A DNA stretch of 64,000 nt from NCBI RefSeq assembly GCF_009709675.1, contig NZ_WMLB01000026.1, positions 19,889-83,888 on the forward strand, read 5' to 3'. Below the pieces are notes generated by a model that had not been told where the DNA came from, ran no database searches, and saw only the letters and a program-made list of their open reading frames with translations. This document shows positions 7,631 to 16,335 of this stretch, in pieces (positions within the stretch are counted from its first letter, which is position 1; the number at the start of each line of letters is the position of its first letter). Made by a program: the position numbers and the translations under genes. Source of the stretch: Agromyces bracchium. GTDB lineage: Bacteria; Actinomycetota; Actinomycetes; Actinomycetales; Microbacteriaceae.

Positions 7631-9219
7631 GCGCACGCGAATTCATCCTGCCCGACCTCGGCGAGGGCCTGACCGAGGCCGAGGTCGTCGCCTGGCTCGT
7701 CGCCCCCGGCGACGAGGTGAGCGTCGACCAGCCCGTCGTCGAGCTCGAGTCTGCGAAGTCGGTGGTGCAGCTGCCCACGCCGTTCGCCGGCGTCGTCGAG
7801 TCGCTCGGCGGCGAGGTCGGCCAGGTGCTGCACGCCGGCCAGGTGCTCATGCGCCTCGCCCCGATCGGCGCCGAGGTCGACGCCGCGAGCGCCGGCGAGA
7901 CGACGGATGCCGCTGCGCCGGCCGCTGCGGTCGGCGTCGCGTCGCCTGCGCACGCCGAACCGGTCGCGGCGGAACCCGGCATCGCCGTGCCCACCGAGGC
8001 CGCCTCCGAGGAGTCCGGCGCAGTGCTCATCGGCTACGGGACCCGCACGAGCGCGGCGACCGCGAGGTCGGCCTCGGCGCCCTCCCGGTTCGGCCGGCGC
8101 CGGAGCGATGGGGAGACGCCCGAGGCATCCGAGCCGGCCTCGTCGACCACGGGTCCCGACGCACCCTCGGACGCGTCAGCCCCCGGCACCGGCCGAGCGA
8201 TGGACGAGACCGCGGAGACCGAGGGCCTCGGGCACGACGACGAGACGCGTGCGCTCGCCGAGGCGCACGCCGCGCACACGCTCGAGCACGGGCGCCACTC
8301 CCCCGTCATCTCGCCGATCGTCCGGCGGCTCGCCCGCGAGCACGGGTTCGACGCGAGCGAGCTGCTCGGCAGCGGGCCCGACGGCCTCGTGGTCCGTGCC
8401 GACGTCGAGGCGTTCATCACCGAACTCGACGAGGCACGCGCGGGTCGCGGCACGGCTCCGGCGATGCCGTCGGTCTCCTCCGTCGCCGCGACGCCCTCGG
8501 CTCCCGCTGCTCCCGCGGCACCGCGCGCCGGCGAACAGCGGGTCCCGCTCGACCGCATGCAGCGTGCCGCCGCGGCGCACTTCACGCGTTCGCGTCGCGA
8601 GATCCCGGAGGCGACCGTCTGGATGGACGTCGACGCGACCGAGCTGCTCGCCGCGCGTCGCCAGCTCAACGCGGCCACGGGCGAGAAGTTCGGCATCACC
8701 GCGCTCGTCGCGCGTTTCGCGATCGCCGGGCTCCGGCGGCATCCGTCGCTGAACGCCAGCTTCGACGCCGACCGGAACGAGCTCGTCCTGCACTCGGGGA
8801 TCAACCTCGGACTTGCAGCGCAGACCCCGCGGGGCCTCCTCGTGCCGGTCGTGCACGGCGTCGAGCGGATGTCGCTGCGCGAGTTGCGCGATGCGATCGA
8901 GGCTCGCACCGACCAGGCGTCGACCGGCGCCTTCCCGCCCGATGCGCTCACGGGCGGCACGTTCACGCTGAACAACTACGGCACGCTCGGCGTCGACGGC
9001 TCCGCCGCGATCATCAACCATCCGGAAGCCGCGATGCTCGGCATCGGACGACTCGTCGAGCGGCCATGGGTCGTCGACGGCGCGATCGCGGTGCGCTCGG
9101 TGACCGAGCTCACGATCTCGTTCGACCACCGGGTGTGCGACGGTGCGGAGGCAGCCGCCTTCCTCACCTTCATCGCCGGCTGCATCGAGCGACCGATCTC
9201 GCTGCTCGCCGACCTCTGA
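7627..9219 (+). CDS. bkdC: 2-oxoacid dehydrogenase E2 component (dihydrolipoyllysine acyltransferase)
   Basis: A 530-residue core enzyme of the complex. It has one N-terminal lipoyl domain with lipoyl-lysine K44 in ELESAKSVVQ (instead of the more usual TDKA), then a long Ala/Pro/Thr/Ser-rich linker. A peripheral subunit-binding domain follows (SPIVRRLAREHGFDASELL, about 227-262), then a second linker and a catalytic domain ending in the HxxxDG motif at H501/D505/G506. It accepts the acyl group from E1 and passes it to CoA. It is the third gene of the operon and is followed by a strong hairpin terminator. Confidence 0.92.
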   Translation: MSAREFILPDLGEGLTEAEVVAWLVAPGDEVSVDQPVVELESAKSVVQLPTPFAGVVESLGGEVGQVLHAGQVLMRLAPIGAEVDAASAGETTDAAAPAAAVGVASPAHAEPVAAEPGIAVPTEAASEESGAVLIGYGTRTSAATARSASAPSRFGRRRSDGETPEASEPASSTTGPDAPSDASAPGTGRAMDETAETEGLGHDDETRALAEAHAAHTLEHGRHSPVISPIVRRLAREHGFDASELLGSGPDGLVVRADVEAFITELDEARAGRGTAPAMPSVSSVAATPSAPAAPAAPRAGEQRVPLDRMQRAAAAHFTRSRREIPEATVWMDVDATELLAARRQLNAATGEKFGITALVARFAIAGLRRHPSLNASFDADRNELVLHSGINLGLAAQTPRGLLVPVVHGVERMSLRELRDAIEARTDQASTGAFPPDALTGGTFTLNNYGTLGVDGSAAIINHPEAAMLGIGRLVERPWVVDGAIAVRSVTELTISFDHRVCDGAEAAAFLTFIAGCIERPISLLADL

Positions 9220-9270
9220 GTCCGGTCCGAACCTCCGGGTCCGGCCGCTGCCCCGGGGTGGGCGCGACAT

Positions 9271-9304
9271 GGCGAAGGCGCATCCGGGTGGATGCGCCTT
9301 CGCC
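9271..9304 (+). terminator. Rho-independent-like terminator of the 2-oxoacid dehydrogenase operon
   Basis: A perfect 15-bp stem (9271-9285 with 9290-9304) around a GGGT loop, followed by GTTT. It lies 51 bp after the E2 stop and just before the convergent membrane protein gene, so it may also terminate transcription from the other side. Confidence 0.8.
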
Positions 9305-9324
9305 GTTTCCGGGCTCCGGCCGGT

Positions 9325-9831
9325 CTAGAAGAAGTCGTCGGGAGTGCCTGCGGCACGCTGGACGTCACGGGTCTCGATGCGGGCCGCCTCGAGCTTCGCG
9401 ACCGCGACGCGGAGGCCGGACTCCATCTGCGCGGCCCAGGCGTCGGACTCGCGCGCACTCGTCTCGGCGCCCCGAGCGCGTGCCTCCGCGGCATCCGCCG
9501 ACCGCCGGGCTTCGGCGACCTGCCGCAGCGCGAGCGAGATGCCGTAGTAGGCGGCGACCATGGTCGCGATCGGCGCCGCGACGATCGCGAGCGCGGCGAT
9601 GCCGGAGGCATCGGGGCTGAACGCGACGACGAGGGCGAACGCCAGGAACAGCGCGGCGATCGCCACGAGGACGACGAGCATGAAGCGGAGGTCGCGGCTC
9701 CATGAACCGCGCTTCGCCGACGCGTCGGCCCGGGTGTCGGAGGTCTCTGGTTCGGGCTGGAAGACGACGGTGTCGCCGTAGGCGCCGTCGCCGCCCGTGT
9801 GGTCGACGGGCCGGGTCGTCGTGTCGCTCAT
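9325..9831 (-). CDS. Hypothetical membrane protein with C-terminal coiled coil
   Basis: A 168-residue protein of unknown function. A charged, disordered N-terminus (1-46) is followed by two hydrophobic segments (about 50-71 and 78-97), then an Ala/Arg/Glu-rich region (about 103-155) with heptad-like spacing that should form a coiled coil on the same side as the N-terminus. No catalytic motif is visible. The ATG at 9831 is the only good start. It is a single gene, convergent with the E2 gene. Confidence 0.7.
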   Translation of the reverse strand: MSDTTTRPVDHTGGDGAYGDTVVFQPEPETSDTRADASAKRGSWSRDLRFMLVVLVAIAALFLAFALVVAFSPDASGIAALAIVAAPIATMVAAYYGISLALRQVAEARRSADAAEARARGAETSARESDAWAAQMESGLRVAVAKLEAARIETRDVQRAAGTPDDFF

Positions 9832-9952
9832 GTCGCGCAATCCCCCAGTGTTGGCATGTCCCCCAATTGTGGGCCGGGCCGGTGGGGCGGTCAAGCAAGC
9901 GCGCCGCTTCCCGGCGGGCCGGAATGTCGGTGGGTCATGAGAACCTCTCGAC

Positions 9953-10168
9953 ATGGGAATCGTCGAACTGATGCAGGCCAGGGAGCTCGCCGTGGGCGAC
10001 GTCCTCGTCAGCGCGACCGGCGGCTCGTACGAGATCACCAAGGTCGCCCGGGTCGGGCGTGGCATCCGCGTGCAGTACCTGACGGAAGAGGGGCGGCAGG
10101 GCCGCTTCACCGCAGCACCCGAGTTGATCATCCGCGCGCGCCGGTCGCACGCCACGCACGCCGCCTGA
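9953..10168 (+). CDS. Small hypothetical protein, 71 residues
   Basis: A short basic protein with alternating beta-prone segments (GDVLVSATGGSYEITKVARV, then IRVQYLTEEG), suggesting a small SH3-like barrel, and an Arg/His-rich tail. Its function is not recognised. Coding is supported by GC-rich third positions and a sensible ATG, but the ribosome site is weak. It stands alone between a divergent membrane protein gene and the aldo/keto reductase gene. Confidence 0.6.
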   Translation: MGIVELMQARELAVGDVLVSATGGSYEITKVARVGRGIRVQYLTEEGRQGRFTAAPELIIRARRSHATHAA

Positions 10169-10224
10169 AGCGGGGTACCGGCAGGGCCTCCCTGCCCGGC
10201 CTCGCGGCACGTACGGTGAGCCGG

Positions 10225-11115
10225 GTGAGCGAAATCCTGATCCTCGGCAACGGCGTCCGCATCCCGGCCATCGGTCTCGGCGTCTTCCAGAGCCCGCCCG
10301 ACGAGACCGCCGCCGCGGTCGAGACCGCGCTGCGCATCGGCTACCGTCACATCGACACCGCCGCCGCCTACGGCAACGAGCGTCAGGTCGGCGAGGGCAT
10401 CCGCCGCTCCGGCCTCGACCGCGACGACGTCTTCATCGAGACGAAGGTGTGGCCGAGCGACTACGGGTACGACGAGACGCTCCACGCCTGGGAGAAGTCG
10501 ACCCGGAAGCTCGGCGTCGACCGACTCGACCTCCTGATCCTGCACCAGCAGGCCGCCAACCTCTTCGACCGCACCATCGCCGCCTATCGGGCGCTCGAGT
10601 CCCTCCTCGCCGACGGCCGCGTGCGCGCGATCGGCGTGAGCAACTTCACCCCGGCCGCCCTCGACCGGCTCATGGCGGAGGTCGACGTCGTGCCCGCGGT
10701 CAACCAGGTCGAGCTGCATCCGTACCATTCGCAGCCTGCGCTGCAGGAGGCGCACGCCGCTCGGGGCATCCTCACCCAGGCGTGGTCGCCGATCGGCGGC
10801 ATCACCTTCTACCCGGGCCCGTGGGGCGACGAGCGGCGCAACGTGATGCAGGACGAGACGATCGGAGCGATCGCCGCCGCGCACGGCAAGTCGCCCGCGC
10901 AGGTCATGCTGCGCTGGCACGTCCAGCAGGGCCGCTCGGCCATCCCGAAGTCGACGAACCCGGCGCGCATCGCGGAGAACTTCGACGTCTTCGACTTCGA
11001 CCTCTCGGCGGACGATCTGGCGCGCATCGACGCGCTCGACACGGGCGAGGGCAGCGGGCCCGACCCCGACCGGGAGTTCGGCGAGCGGATGCTGTTCCCG
11101 ATTCCGGAGGACTGA
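10225..11115 (+). CDS. Aldo/keto reductase
   Basis: A 296-residue NADPH-dependent carbonyl reductase with a TIM-barrel fold. The catalytic tetrad is complete: D44 and Y49 in HIDTAAAYGNE, K74 in ETKVW and H107 in LLILHQQ. The cofactor phosphate-binding segment IPKSTNPARIAEN is near the C-terminus. It is similar to 2,5-diketo-D-gluconate reductase-type AKRs, but the true substrate cannot be told. The GTG at 10225 gives the standard family start (ILGNGVRIPAIGLGVF). Confidence 0.92.
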   Translation: MSEILILGNGVRIPAIGLGVFQSPPDETAAAVETALRIGYRHIDTAAAYGNERQVGEGIRRSGLDRDDVFIETKVWPSDYGYDETLHAWEKSTRKLGVDRLDLLILHQQAANLFDRTIAAYRALESLLADGRVRAIGVSNFTPAALDRLMAEVDVVPAVNQVELHPYHSQPALQEAHAARGILTQAWSPIGGITFYPGPWGDERRNVMQDETIGAIAAAHGKSPAQVMLRWHVQQGRSAIPKSTNPARIAENFDVFDFDLSADDLARIDALDTGEGSGPDPDREFGERMLFPIPED

Positions 11116-11175
11116 CGACACAGCGCCGCTCCGGATTGCGCGGCGGGATCGCCGCCGTCTGGAAGGATCGTTGCC

Positions 11176-11445
11176 ATGTCTGACGCCACCGTACGCCGTT
11201 CGAACTGGACCGCCTGGGCCGCCTTCTGGACCGCGTTGGCGGGCCTTCTCCTCATGCCCATCCCCCTGTTCATCGGGTTGATCCTCGGCGGCGGGCTTTC
11301 GATCGTCGCCGCGGTCTTCGCGGTGATCGCCCTGTTGAAGGGCCTCGCACGCAGCGGCGCGGGCATCGCACCCGTCGTGTTCGCCGCGATCTTCATCGCG
11401 CTCACCTGGGCCGGCATCTCCGCCGGCGGAGGCGTCATCTGGTGA
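11176..11445 (+). CDS. Small hypothetical integral membrane protein
   Basis: An 89-residue very hydrophobic protein with about three membrane segments (residues 12-30, 33-54 and 63-84). The N-terminus is short and polar, and the only charges otherwise are a Lys/Arg loop near 55-61, which suggests a cytoplasmic loop. Its function is not recognised; DUF4190-like small membrane proteins look similar. The ATG at 11176 follows a GGAAGGATC ribosome site. Confidence 0.7.
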   Translation: MSDATVRRSNWTAWAAFWTALAGLLLMPIPLFIGLILGGGLSIVAAVFAVIALLKGLARSGAGIAPVVFAAIFIALTWAGISAGGGVIW

Positions 11446-11556
11446 TGCCGCGTCGGGGCTGACCGCGCGAGAGGAGCGAGCTCTGGTTTTCGCGTCAGAC
11501 TCTCCGTCCCAGTAGGGGGCGTCCCTCCGACAACGCGATGGCCGGCTCCACCACAT

Positions 11557-12666
11557 TCAGCGCACTGTCGCGGCGACCCTCGCGAGCGCTTCATCGGATG
11601 CGACTCGGACCGGTCCGCCCGTCCGCGCCGACTCGAGGACGGCCTCCGTCAGGCGCGCGGCACGCAGGCCGTCGGCGAAGGTCGGCAGCGTGTCGGAGAC
11701 CTGACCGCCGATGGCGGCGTAGGCGTCGGCGACGAAGTCGTTGAAGCACTGCTGGTACCCCTGGGGGTGGCCCGCCGGAACCGGCTCGAGGCCGACGGGC
11801 GTGGCGATGGCCTTGGACGGGTTCCGCGTGATGAGGCGGCTCTCATCGCGGCGACCGATCCATGCGCGTTCGGGCAGCTGCTGGTCGAACTCGTAGCTCT
11901 CGTCGGGTCCGTCGAAGGAGAAGTAGAGCCGGTTGTCGCGCCCGGCGCTGGCCTGGCTGACGACGAGGGAACCGAGCGCACCGTGGTCCGTCGTGAAGGT
12001 CAGCACGGCGCCGTCCTCGGTCAGGTTCTGCGCCGCACCGCCCTCGCGCTCGAACGCGTTGCCGACCAGGGCCGTCACCGTCGTGATGCGATGACCGGTC
12101 ACGAACTCCATGAGGTCGCACCAGTGCACGCCGATGTCGCCGAACGCGCGGCTCGCGCCGCCCGCGGCGGGGTCGACCCGCCAGTTCGTCTGGTCGGCAC
12201 CGCCGAGCCAGTCCTGCAGGTAGCTGCCGTGAAGCATCCACAGGCGATTTCCGGGGAGGAGACGGATGCGCTCTCGGATCTCGCGGACGAGGCCGTAGTA
12301 CCGGTAGATGAACGGGACCGCGGCGACGGGGACGTCGCACTGGTGGCGCGCGAGCGCTTCGGCGTCCTCGACGCTCGTGGCGAGCGGCTTCTCGACGATC
12401 ACGCCGATACCAGCGTCGATGATCTCCTCGGCCTGCTCGCGGTGCAGGGCGTTCGGGGTCGTCACGTGCACCACGTCCGGGCGGAGGTCGATCAGCTCGC
12501 GAACGCTCCCGAACGCCGCAGCGCCCGGCCGGTTCGCCACGAAGTCGGCGGCGCGGTCGCGGTTCGAGCCGGTCACGCCGACGAGCTGGTGCCCGCCGGA
12601 GGCGATCGCCTGCGCATGGACGCGTGCCATGAACCCGGTACCGATGATGCCTGCGCGGATGGACAT
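11557..12666 (-). CDS. Gfo/Idh/MocA family NAD(P)-dependent oxidoreductase
   Basis: A 369-residue sugar or inositol dehydrogenase-type enzyme. The N-terminal Rossmann fold starts with AGIIGTGFMARVHAQAI (about 5-21), the conserved EKPLA motif follows, and the C-terminal alpha/beta domain contains GDIGVHWCDLMEFVTG. In C-glycoside and 3-keto-sugar pathways such enzymes oxidise glycosides at C3 or reduce the released keto-sugar. It is the last gene of the long minus-strand array, separated from ThuA by 166 bp carrying its own motif site (12721-12761), so it may have its own promoter. The ATG has a good AGGAG site upstream. Confidence 0.9.
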   Translation of the reverse strand: MSIRAGIIGTGFMARVHAQAIASGGHQLVGVTGSNRDRAADFVANRPGAAAFGSVRELIDLRPDVVHVTTPNALHREQAEEIIDAGIGVIVEKPLATSVEDAEALARHQCDVPVAAVPFIYRYYGLVREIRERIRLLPGNRLWMLHGSYLQDWLGGADQTNWRVDPAAGGASRAFGDIGVHWCDLMEFVTGHRITTVTALVGNAFEREGGAAQNLTEDGAVLTFTTDHGALGSLVVSQASAGRDNRLYFSFDGPDESYEFDQQLPERAWIGRRDESRLITRNPSKAIATPVGLEPVPAGHPQGYQQCFNDFVADAYAAIGGQVSDTLPTFADGLRAARLTEAVLESARTGGPVRVASDEALARVAATVR

Positions 12667-12720
12667 GTGTGACTCCTGACGTGAGGTGACGGGGACGCCA
12701 CACCCAGTATCCGCCAGTTA

Positions 12721-12761
12721 TGCGCGGAACACACATAAGTGTTTGCTATTCAGGACATAAG
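12721..12761 (-). promoter_or_regulatory. Candidate operator/promoter region with two copies of a locus-wide motif
   Basis: On the minus strand this gap contains CTTATGTGTGTTCCGCGCA (12739-12721) and a second half copy CTTATGTC (12761-12754). The same word in the form CTAATGT(G/C)TGTTTTCGAC recurs at 19721 and 24054, and more weakly at 27026. It lies 55-95 bp upstream of the Gfo/Idh/MocA start at 12666. Confidence 0.45.
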
Positions 12762-12832
12762 CACCGCGGCTACCTCGTCGGCCGCCCGATTCGACGCTCG
12801 ACCGTCGGCGGGCGTCAGCCCTCGTGGGCGTA

Positions 12833-13684
12833 TTACGGCCAGGGCAGGAAGCGGCGCTCGCCCCGCCGGTCCGGGCCCTCGAGCGACACCTCGCCCGTCG
12901 CCGCCCACTCGACGCCACGCGGGAACATCCGGATGAACTCGATCCGACGGAACGTGTCGATGTCGTGGCCGATCGTGATCGTGAAGGAGCGGCCCGCCCC
13001 GTACTCGTTGATCCACGCGATCGGCTGGTCGGTGTTCATGCCCGGCAGCGCCGCGACGCCCTCGGGCGGGATCGCCACCGGGTAGTGCGACATCGGCCAC
13101 ATCGGAGCTCGCTCGTACGACTCCAGGTCGTCGAAGGTCGTGAGCAGCACCTGCGCGCCCTCGTACAGTTCGACGCCGGTGAGGATGTCATCGCCCGTCA
13201 CCGTCCAGGTCTCGCTGATGCCCTCGGTGATCGGATGCCGCGGATCGGCGGTGCGCAACAGCGCCTCGCCCCACGGTCGAGGCCGCAGACCGCCGGCGAC
13301 CGTCAACTTGGAGCCGCGCATGAGGTTGTACTCCTCCGGGTAGCCCCAGTCGTCCTCCTGCGCCGCCGAGCCGTGGAACCACACGATGCCCTGGCCGTCG
13401 TCGTGCACGAAGCGCAGCAACGCGGCATCCGTCTCGGGGCCGAACCCGACGGCCTTCTCGTGGTACCCGTCGCGCCCCTCGAAGACGACGATGACGACGT
13501 CGTACCGGTCGATGACCTCGGCGCCGAGCCCCCGCGGATCCTCGACGACGCGGACGCGGAACCGCCCGGTGTCCTCGAGGAGCGTCGTCAGCCACTCGTT
13601 GTGCCGGCGGAAGCTGCGGAACTCGTTGTCGTGCTCGCGGGTCATGTGGCCCGAGAGGATGAGGACGTTCAGGACGTCGGCCAC
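12833..13684 (-). CDS. ThuA domain-containing protein
   Basis: A 283-residue protein with the ThuA fold, related to class I glutamine amidotransferases. Recognisable parts are the N-terminal LNVLILSGHMTREHD, the DVVIVVFEGRD strand, VWFHGSAAQ, HPITEGI and the C-terminal GRSFTITIGHD. ThuA proteins accompany Gfo/Idh/MocA dehydrogenases in trehalose, sucrose and 3-keto-sugar use (ThuAB). The GTG start lies 1 bp past the upstream gene's stop codon, so synthesis is probably coupled to that TIM-barrel gene. The likely role is processing of a 3-keto-glycoside or keto-sugar; the exact reaction is not inferable. Confidence 0.88.
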   Translation of the reverse strand: MADVLNVLILSGHMTREHDNEFRSFRRHNEWLTTLLEDTGRFRVRVVEDPRGLGAEVIDRYDVVIVVFEGRDGYHEKAVGFGPETDAALLRFVHDDGQGIVWFHGSAAQEDDWGYPEEYNLMRGSKLTVAGGLRPRPWGEALLRTADPRHPITEGISETWTVTGDDILTGVELYEGAQVLLTTFDDLESYERAPMWPMSHYPVAIPPEGVAALPGMNTDQPIAWINEYGAGRSFTITIGHDIDTFRRIEFIRMFPRGVEWAATGEVSLEGPDRRGERRFLPWP

Positions 13685-13685
13685 A

Positions 13686-14696
13686 TCAGCCCTCCGACCG
13701 AGTCGAGAACGCGGCGTCGAACGCGGCGTGGGACGGAGTGATCTCGGCGAGGTCGCGCACGAACGCGATCGCCTGCTTCGCGCCGACCAGGCGATCCATG
13801 CCGGCGTCCTCCCACTCGACGCTCGTCGGGCCGTCGTACCCGACCGCGTTCAGCGCCCGGAACAGCGGATTCCACTGCACCGCGCCGTGACCGGTCGACA
13901 CGAAGGTCCACCCGCGACGCGGGTTCGCCCACGGCAGGTGCGATCCGAGCACGCCGTTGCGGCCGTCGAGGTTCGTGACCGACTCCTTCACATGGACGTG
14001 GAAGATGTGGTCCGCGTAGTCGAGGACGAACGCGACCGGGTCGAGCTGCTGCCAGATGAAGTGCGAGGGATCGAAGTTGAATCCGAACACCTCCGGCCGG
14101 CCGATCGCGTCGAGCGTCGCCTGCGCCGTCCAGTAGTCGTAGGCGATCTCCGATGGGTGCACCTCGAGCGCGAACCGCACGCCCACCTCCTCGAACACGT
14201 CGAGGATCGGGTCGAACCGGTCCGCGAAGTCCCGGTAGCCGGCGGCGATCATCTCATCGCTCGCGGGCGGGAACATGGCGACGTACTTCCAGATCGACGA
14301 CCCGGTGAACCCGGTGACGGTCGAGACGCCCAAGGCGGCCGCGAAGCGGGCGGTGTCCTTCAGCTCGTCGGCGGCGCGCTGTCGCACGCCCTCCGGGTCG
14401 CCGTCGCCCCAGACCCGATCGTTCAGGATGTCGCGGTGCCGCTGGTCGATCGGGTCGTCGCAGACCGCCTGGCCCGCGAGGTGGTTCGAGATGGTCCAGA
14501 CCTTCAGGCCGTTCCGCTCGAGGATGTCCAGGCGCGACTGCACGTACGCCGCCTCATCCCACCGCGAGACGTCGATGTGGTCGCCCCAGCAGGCGATCTC
14601 GAGGCCGTCGTAGCCCCATTCGCCGGCGAGGCGGGCCACCTCCTCGAAGGGCAGGTCGGCCCACTGGCCGGTGAACAGGGTGATCGGGCGCGACAT
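13686..14696 (-). CDS. Sugar phosphate isomerase/epimerase (xylose isomerase-like TIM barrel)
   Basis: A 336-residue TIM barrel of the AP-endonuclease 2/xylose isomerase-like group. The usual metal ligands can be traced: Glu in FALEVHPSE, Asp in NFDPSHF, His in FHVHVKES and Glu in TSVEWED. It is distinct from the deglycosidase alpha proteins of this locus, lacking their MGRRxDRDMTPDEE segment. It sits between a Gfo/Idh/MocA gene (38 bp gap) and ThuA. This gene trio is typical for processing 3-keto-glycosides, so epimerisation or isomerisation of the keto-sugar is likely. Confidence 0.88.
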   Translation of the reverse strand: MSRPITLFTGQWADLPFEEVARLAGEWGYDGLEIACWGDHIDVSRWDEAAYVQSRLDILERNGLKVWTISNHLAGQAVCDDPIDQRHRDILNDRVWGDGDPEGVRQRAADELKDTARFAAALGVSTVTGFTGSSIWKYVAMFPPASDEMIAAGYRDFADRFDPILDVFEEVGVRFALEVHPSEIAYDYWTAQATLDAIGRPEVFGFNFDPSHFIWQQLDPVAFVLDYADHIFHVHVKESVTNLDGRNGVLGSHLPWANPRRGWTFVSTGHGAVQWNPLFRALNAVGYDGPTSVEWEDAGMDRLVGAKQAIAFVRDLAEITPSHAAFDAAFSTRSEG

Positions 14697-14734
14697 CGCG
14701 TCTCCTTCGTCTCGTTTCGGTTCGATGCCTCGGA

Positions 14735-15910
14735 CTAGTGGCGGGCGGGTTCACCCACGGAGGTCCACGCGGAGTCGCGCTCGGCGCTCCGCTCGACGGC
14801 GTCGAGCACGCGTTGCACGGCGAGCCCGTCCGCGAAGGACGGATGCGGGTCGGTGCCGGCGACGACGGCCTCGACGAGATCCTTCGCCTGGTGGACGAAT
14901 CCGTGCTCGTACCCGAGCGTGTGACCCGCCGGCCACCAGGCCGACACGTACGGATGCGACGGCTCGGTGACGAGGATCGTGGTGAATCCCTGCACGCCCT
15001 CCGGGGCGGAGCGATCGAAGTACTGCAGTTCGTTCAAGCGCTCGAGGTCGAACGCGAGTGCGCCGGCATCACCCGATACCTCGATCGTGAGTGCGTTCTT
15101 GCGCCCGGTCGCGAACCGCGTGGCCTCGAAGGAGGCGAGCGCACCTTCCGCGAGGCGACCCGTGAAGATCGCGACGTCGTCGACCGTGACCTCGCCGAAG
15201 CCCTCGGCGGCGACGCCCGAGAGCCCCGACCCGGACCCCTGCAACGGTCGTCGGGCGATGATCGTGTCCAGGGTGCCCGACACCGCGTCGATCGATTGCC
15301 CCGTCACGAACCGGGTCATGTCGATGAGGTGCGCTCCGATGTCGCCGAGTGCGCCCGAACCGGCGTGCTCCTTCTGCAGTCGCCACGCGAGCGGCATCGC
15401 CGGATCGACAAGCCAGTCCTGCCGGTACGCCGCGCGGACCTGCTGCACGCGGCCGACTCGCCCCTCTGCGATGAGGTCGCGGAGGAGCGTGACCGCCGGG
15501 AGGCGACGGTAGGTGAAGCCGACGAGCGCGCGCACCCCGCGCGCCGACGCGCGCGCCGCGGCATCCGTCATCGCCTCGGCGTCCTCGACCGAGTTCGCCA
15601 GCGGCTTCTCGCACAGCACGTGCTTGCCGGCCTCCAGCGCCGCGATCGCGATCTCGGCGTGCGAGCCTCCGGGGGTCACGATGTCCACGATGTCGATGTC
15701 GTCGCGGGCGACGACATCGCGCCAGTCGGTCGCCGACTCGGCCCAGCCCCAGTGCGCTGCGTCCCGCGCCACGGCGTCGGCGTCGCGTCCGACGACCACG
15801 GCCATCTCGACGTCGTCGGGCAGGTCGAACACCCGCGGCGCCTGGCGCCAGCCCACCGAGTGCGCCGCGCCCATGAACCCGTGGCCGATCATGGCCACCC
15901 GCAGGGTCAT
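14735..15910 (-). CDS. Gfo/Idh/MocA family oxidoreductase
   Basis: A 391-residue NAD(P)-dependent dehydrogenase. The Rossmann motif is VAMIGHGFMGAAHSVGW (5-21), EKPLANSVEDAEAM follows, and GDIGAHLIDMTRFVTG lies in the substrate domain. It is longer than the other two homologues in the window because of a C-terminal YVSAWWPAGHTLGYEHGFVHQ segment, seen in enzymes that act on keto-sugars. Its start overlaps the stop of the deglycosidase beta gene by ATGA, tying it to C-glycoside breakdown, where a dehydrogenase may handle the released anhydro-keto-sugar or oxidise the glycoside. Confidence 0.9.
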   Translation of the reverse strand: MTLRVAMIGHGFMGAAHSVGWRQAPRVFDLPDDVEMAVVVGRDADAVARDAAHWGWAESATDWRDVVARDDIDIVDIVTPGGSHAEIAIAALEAGKHVLCEKPLANSVEDAEAMTDAAARASARGVRALVGFTYRRLPAVTLLRDLIAEGRVGRVQQVRAAYRQDWLVDPAMPLAWRLQKEHAGSGALGDIGAHLIDMTRFVTGQSIDAVSGTLDTIIARRPLQGSGSGLSGVAAEGFGEVTVDDVAIFTGRLAEGALASFEATRFATGRKNALTIEVSGDAGALAFDLERLNELQYFDRSAPEGVQGFTTILVTEPSHPYVSAWWPAGHTLGYEHGFVHQAKDLVEAVVAGTDPHPSFADGLAVQRVLDAVERSAERDSAWTSVGEPARH

Positions 15911-16323
15911 GCGAGGACGAGTTCGCGCTCGACCGGCACCCGGTTGGTGACGTAGCGGCCGGGACCGCCGTCGACGCCGGGCATGATCTGCATGTACAGC
16001 AGGCGCATGGTCAGCACGACCTCGACGGTCAGGGTTTCCCCCGGTTCCGGGGTTCGGCCGAGGTCGATGACGACGTCGGGCCGGTCGGCGACGAACCAGA
16101 GGGTCTCCCACTGCTCCGGGAGTTCCTCGATGCGGTATTCGCGACCCTGGAGCACGAACCGCAACCGGTCGCGCGGGATCTCCGTCCCGTCGACGGATGC
16201 CGCGACATCGTCGACCGCCGAGAGCCACAGGCTGCGGTACCAGGGCAGCTGCACCGAGACGGCGATGCCGTGGTCGGTGCGCCGCACGTCGTGCTCGCCG
16301 AAGAGCGAGTTGTGAGTGGCCAT
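15907..16323 (-). CDS. C-glycoside deglycosidase beta subunit-like protein (DUF6379)
   Basis: A 138-residue small beta-sandwich protein. Known family members pair with a TIM-barrel alpha subunit to cleave the C-C bond of 3-keto-C-glycosides (CarC- or DgpB-type systems). The family motif VQLPWYRSLWLSAV (24-37) recurs, with variations, in four other proteins of this window, as does the tail MQIMPGVDGGPGRYVTNRV. It lacks any catalytic motif of its own; the subunit completes the alpha active site. It is 12 bp downstream of the NTF2-like gene and coupled by ATGA to the Gfo/Idh/MocA gene. The closest alpha partner by order is 17132-18169. Confidence 0.82.
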   Translation of the reverse strand: MATHNSLFGEHDVRRTDHGIAVSVQLPWYRSLWLSAVDDVAASVDGTEIPRDRLRFVLQGREYRIEELPEQWETLWFVADRPDVVIDLGRTPEPGETLTVEVVLTMRLLYMQIMPGVDGGPGRYVTNRVPVERELVLA

Positions 16324-16335
16324 GGGGTGCCTGCC

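Noticed and set aside
11446..11556. Terminator in the gap between the small membrane protein gene and the Gfo/Idh/MocA gene
   Set aside because: Only weak, interrupted arms could be found; nothing else is visible in this gap.
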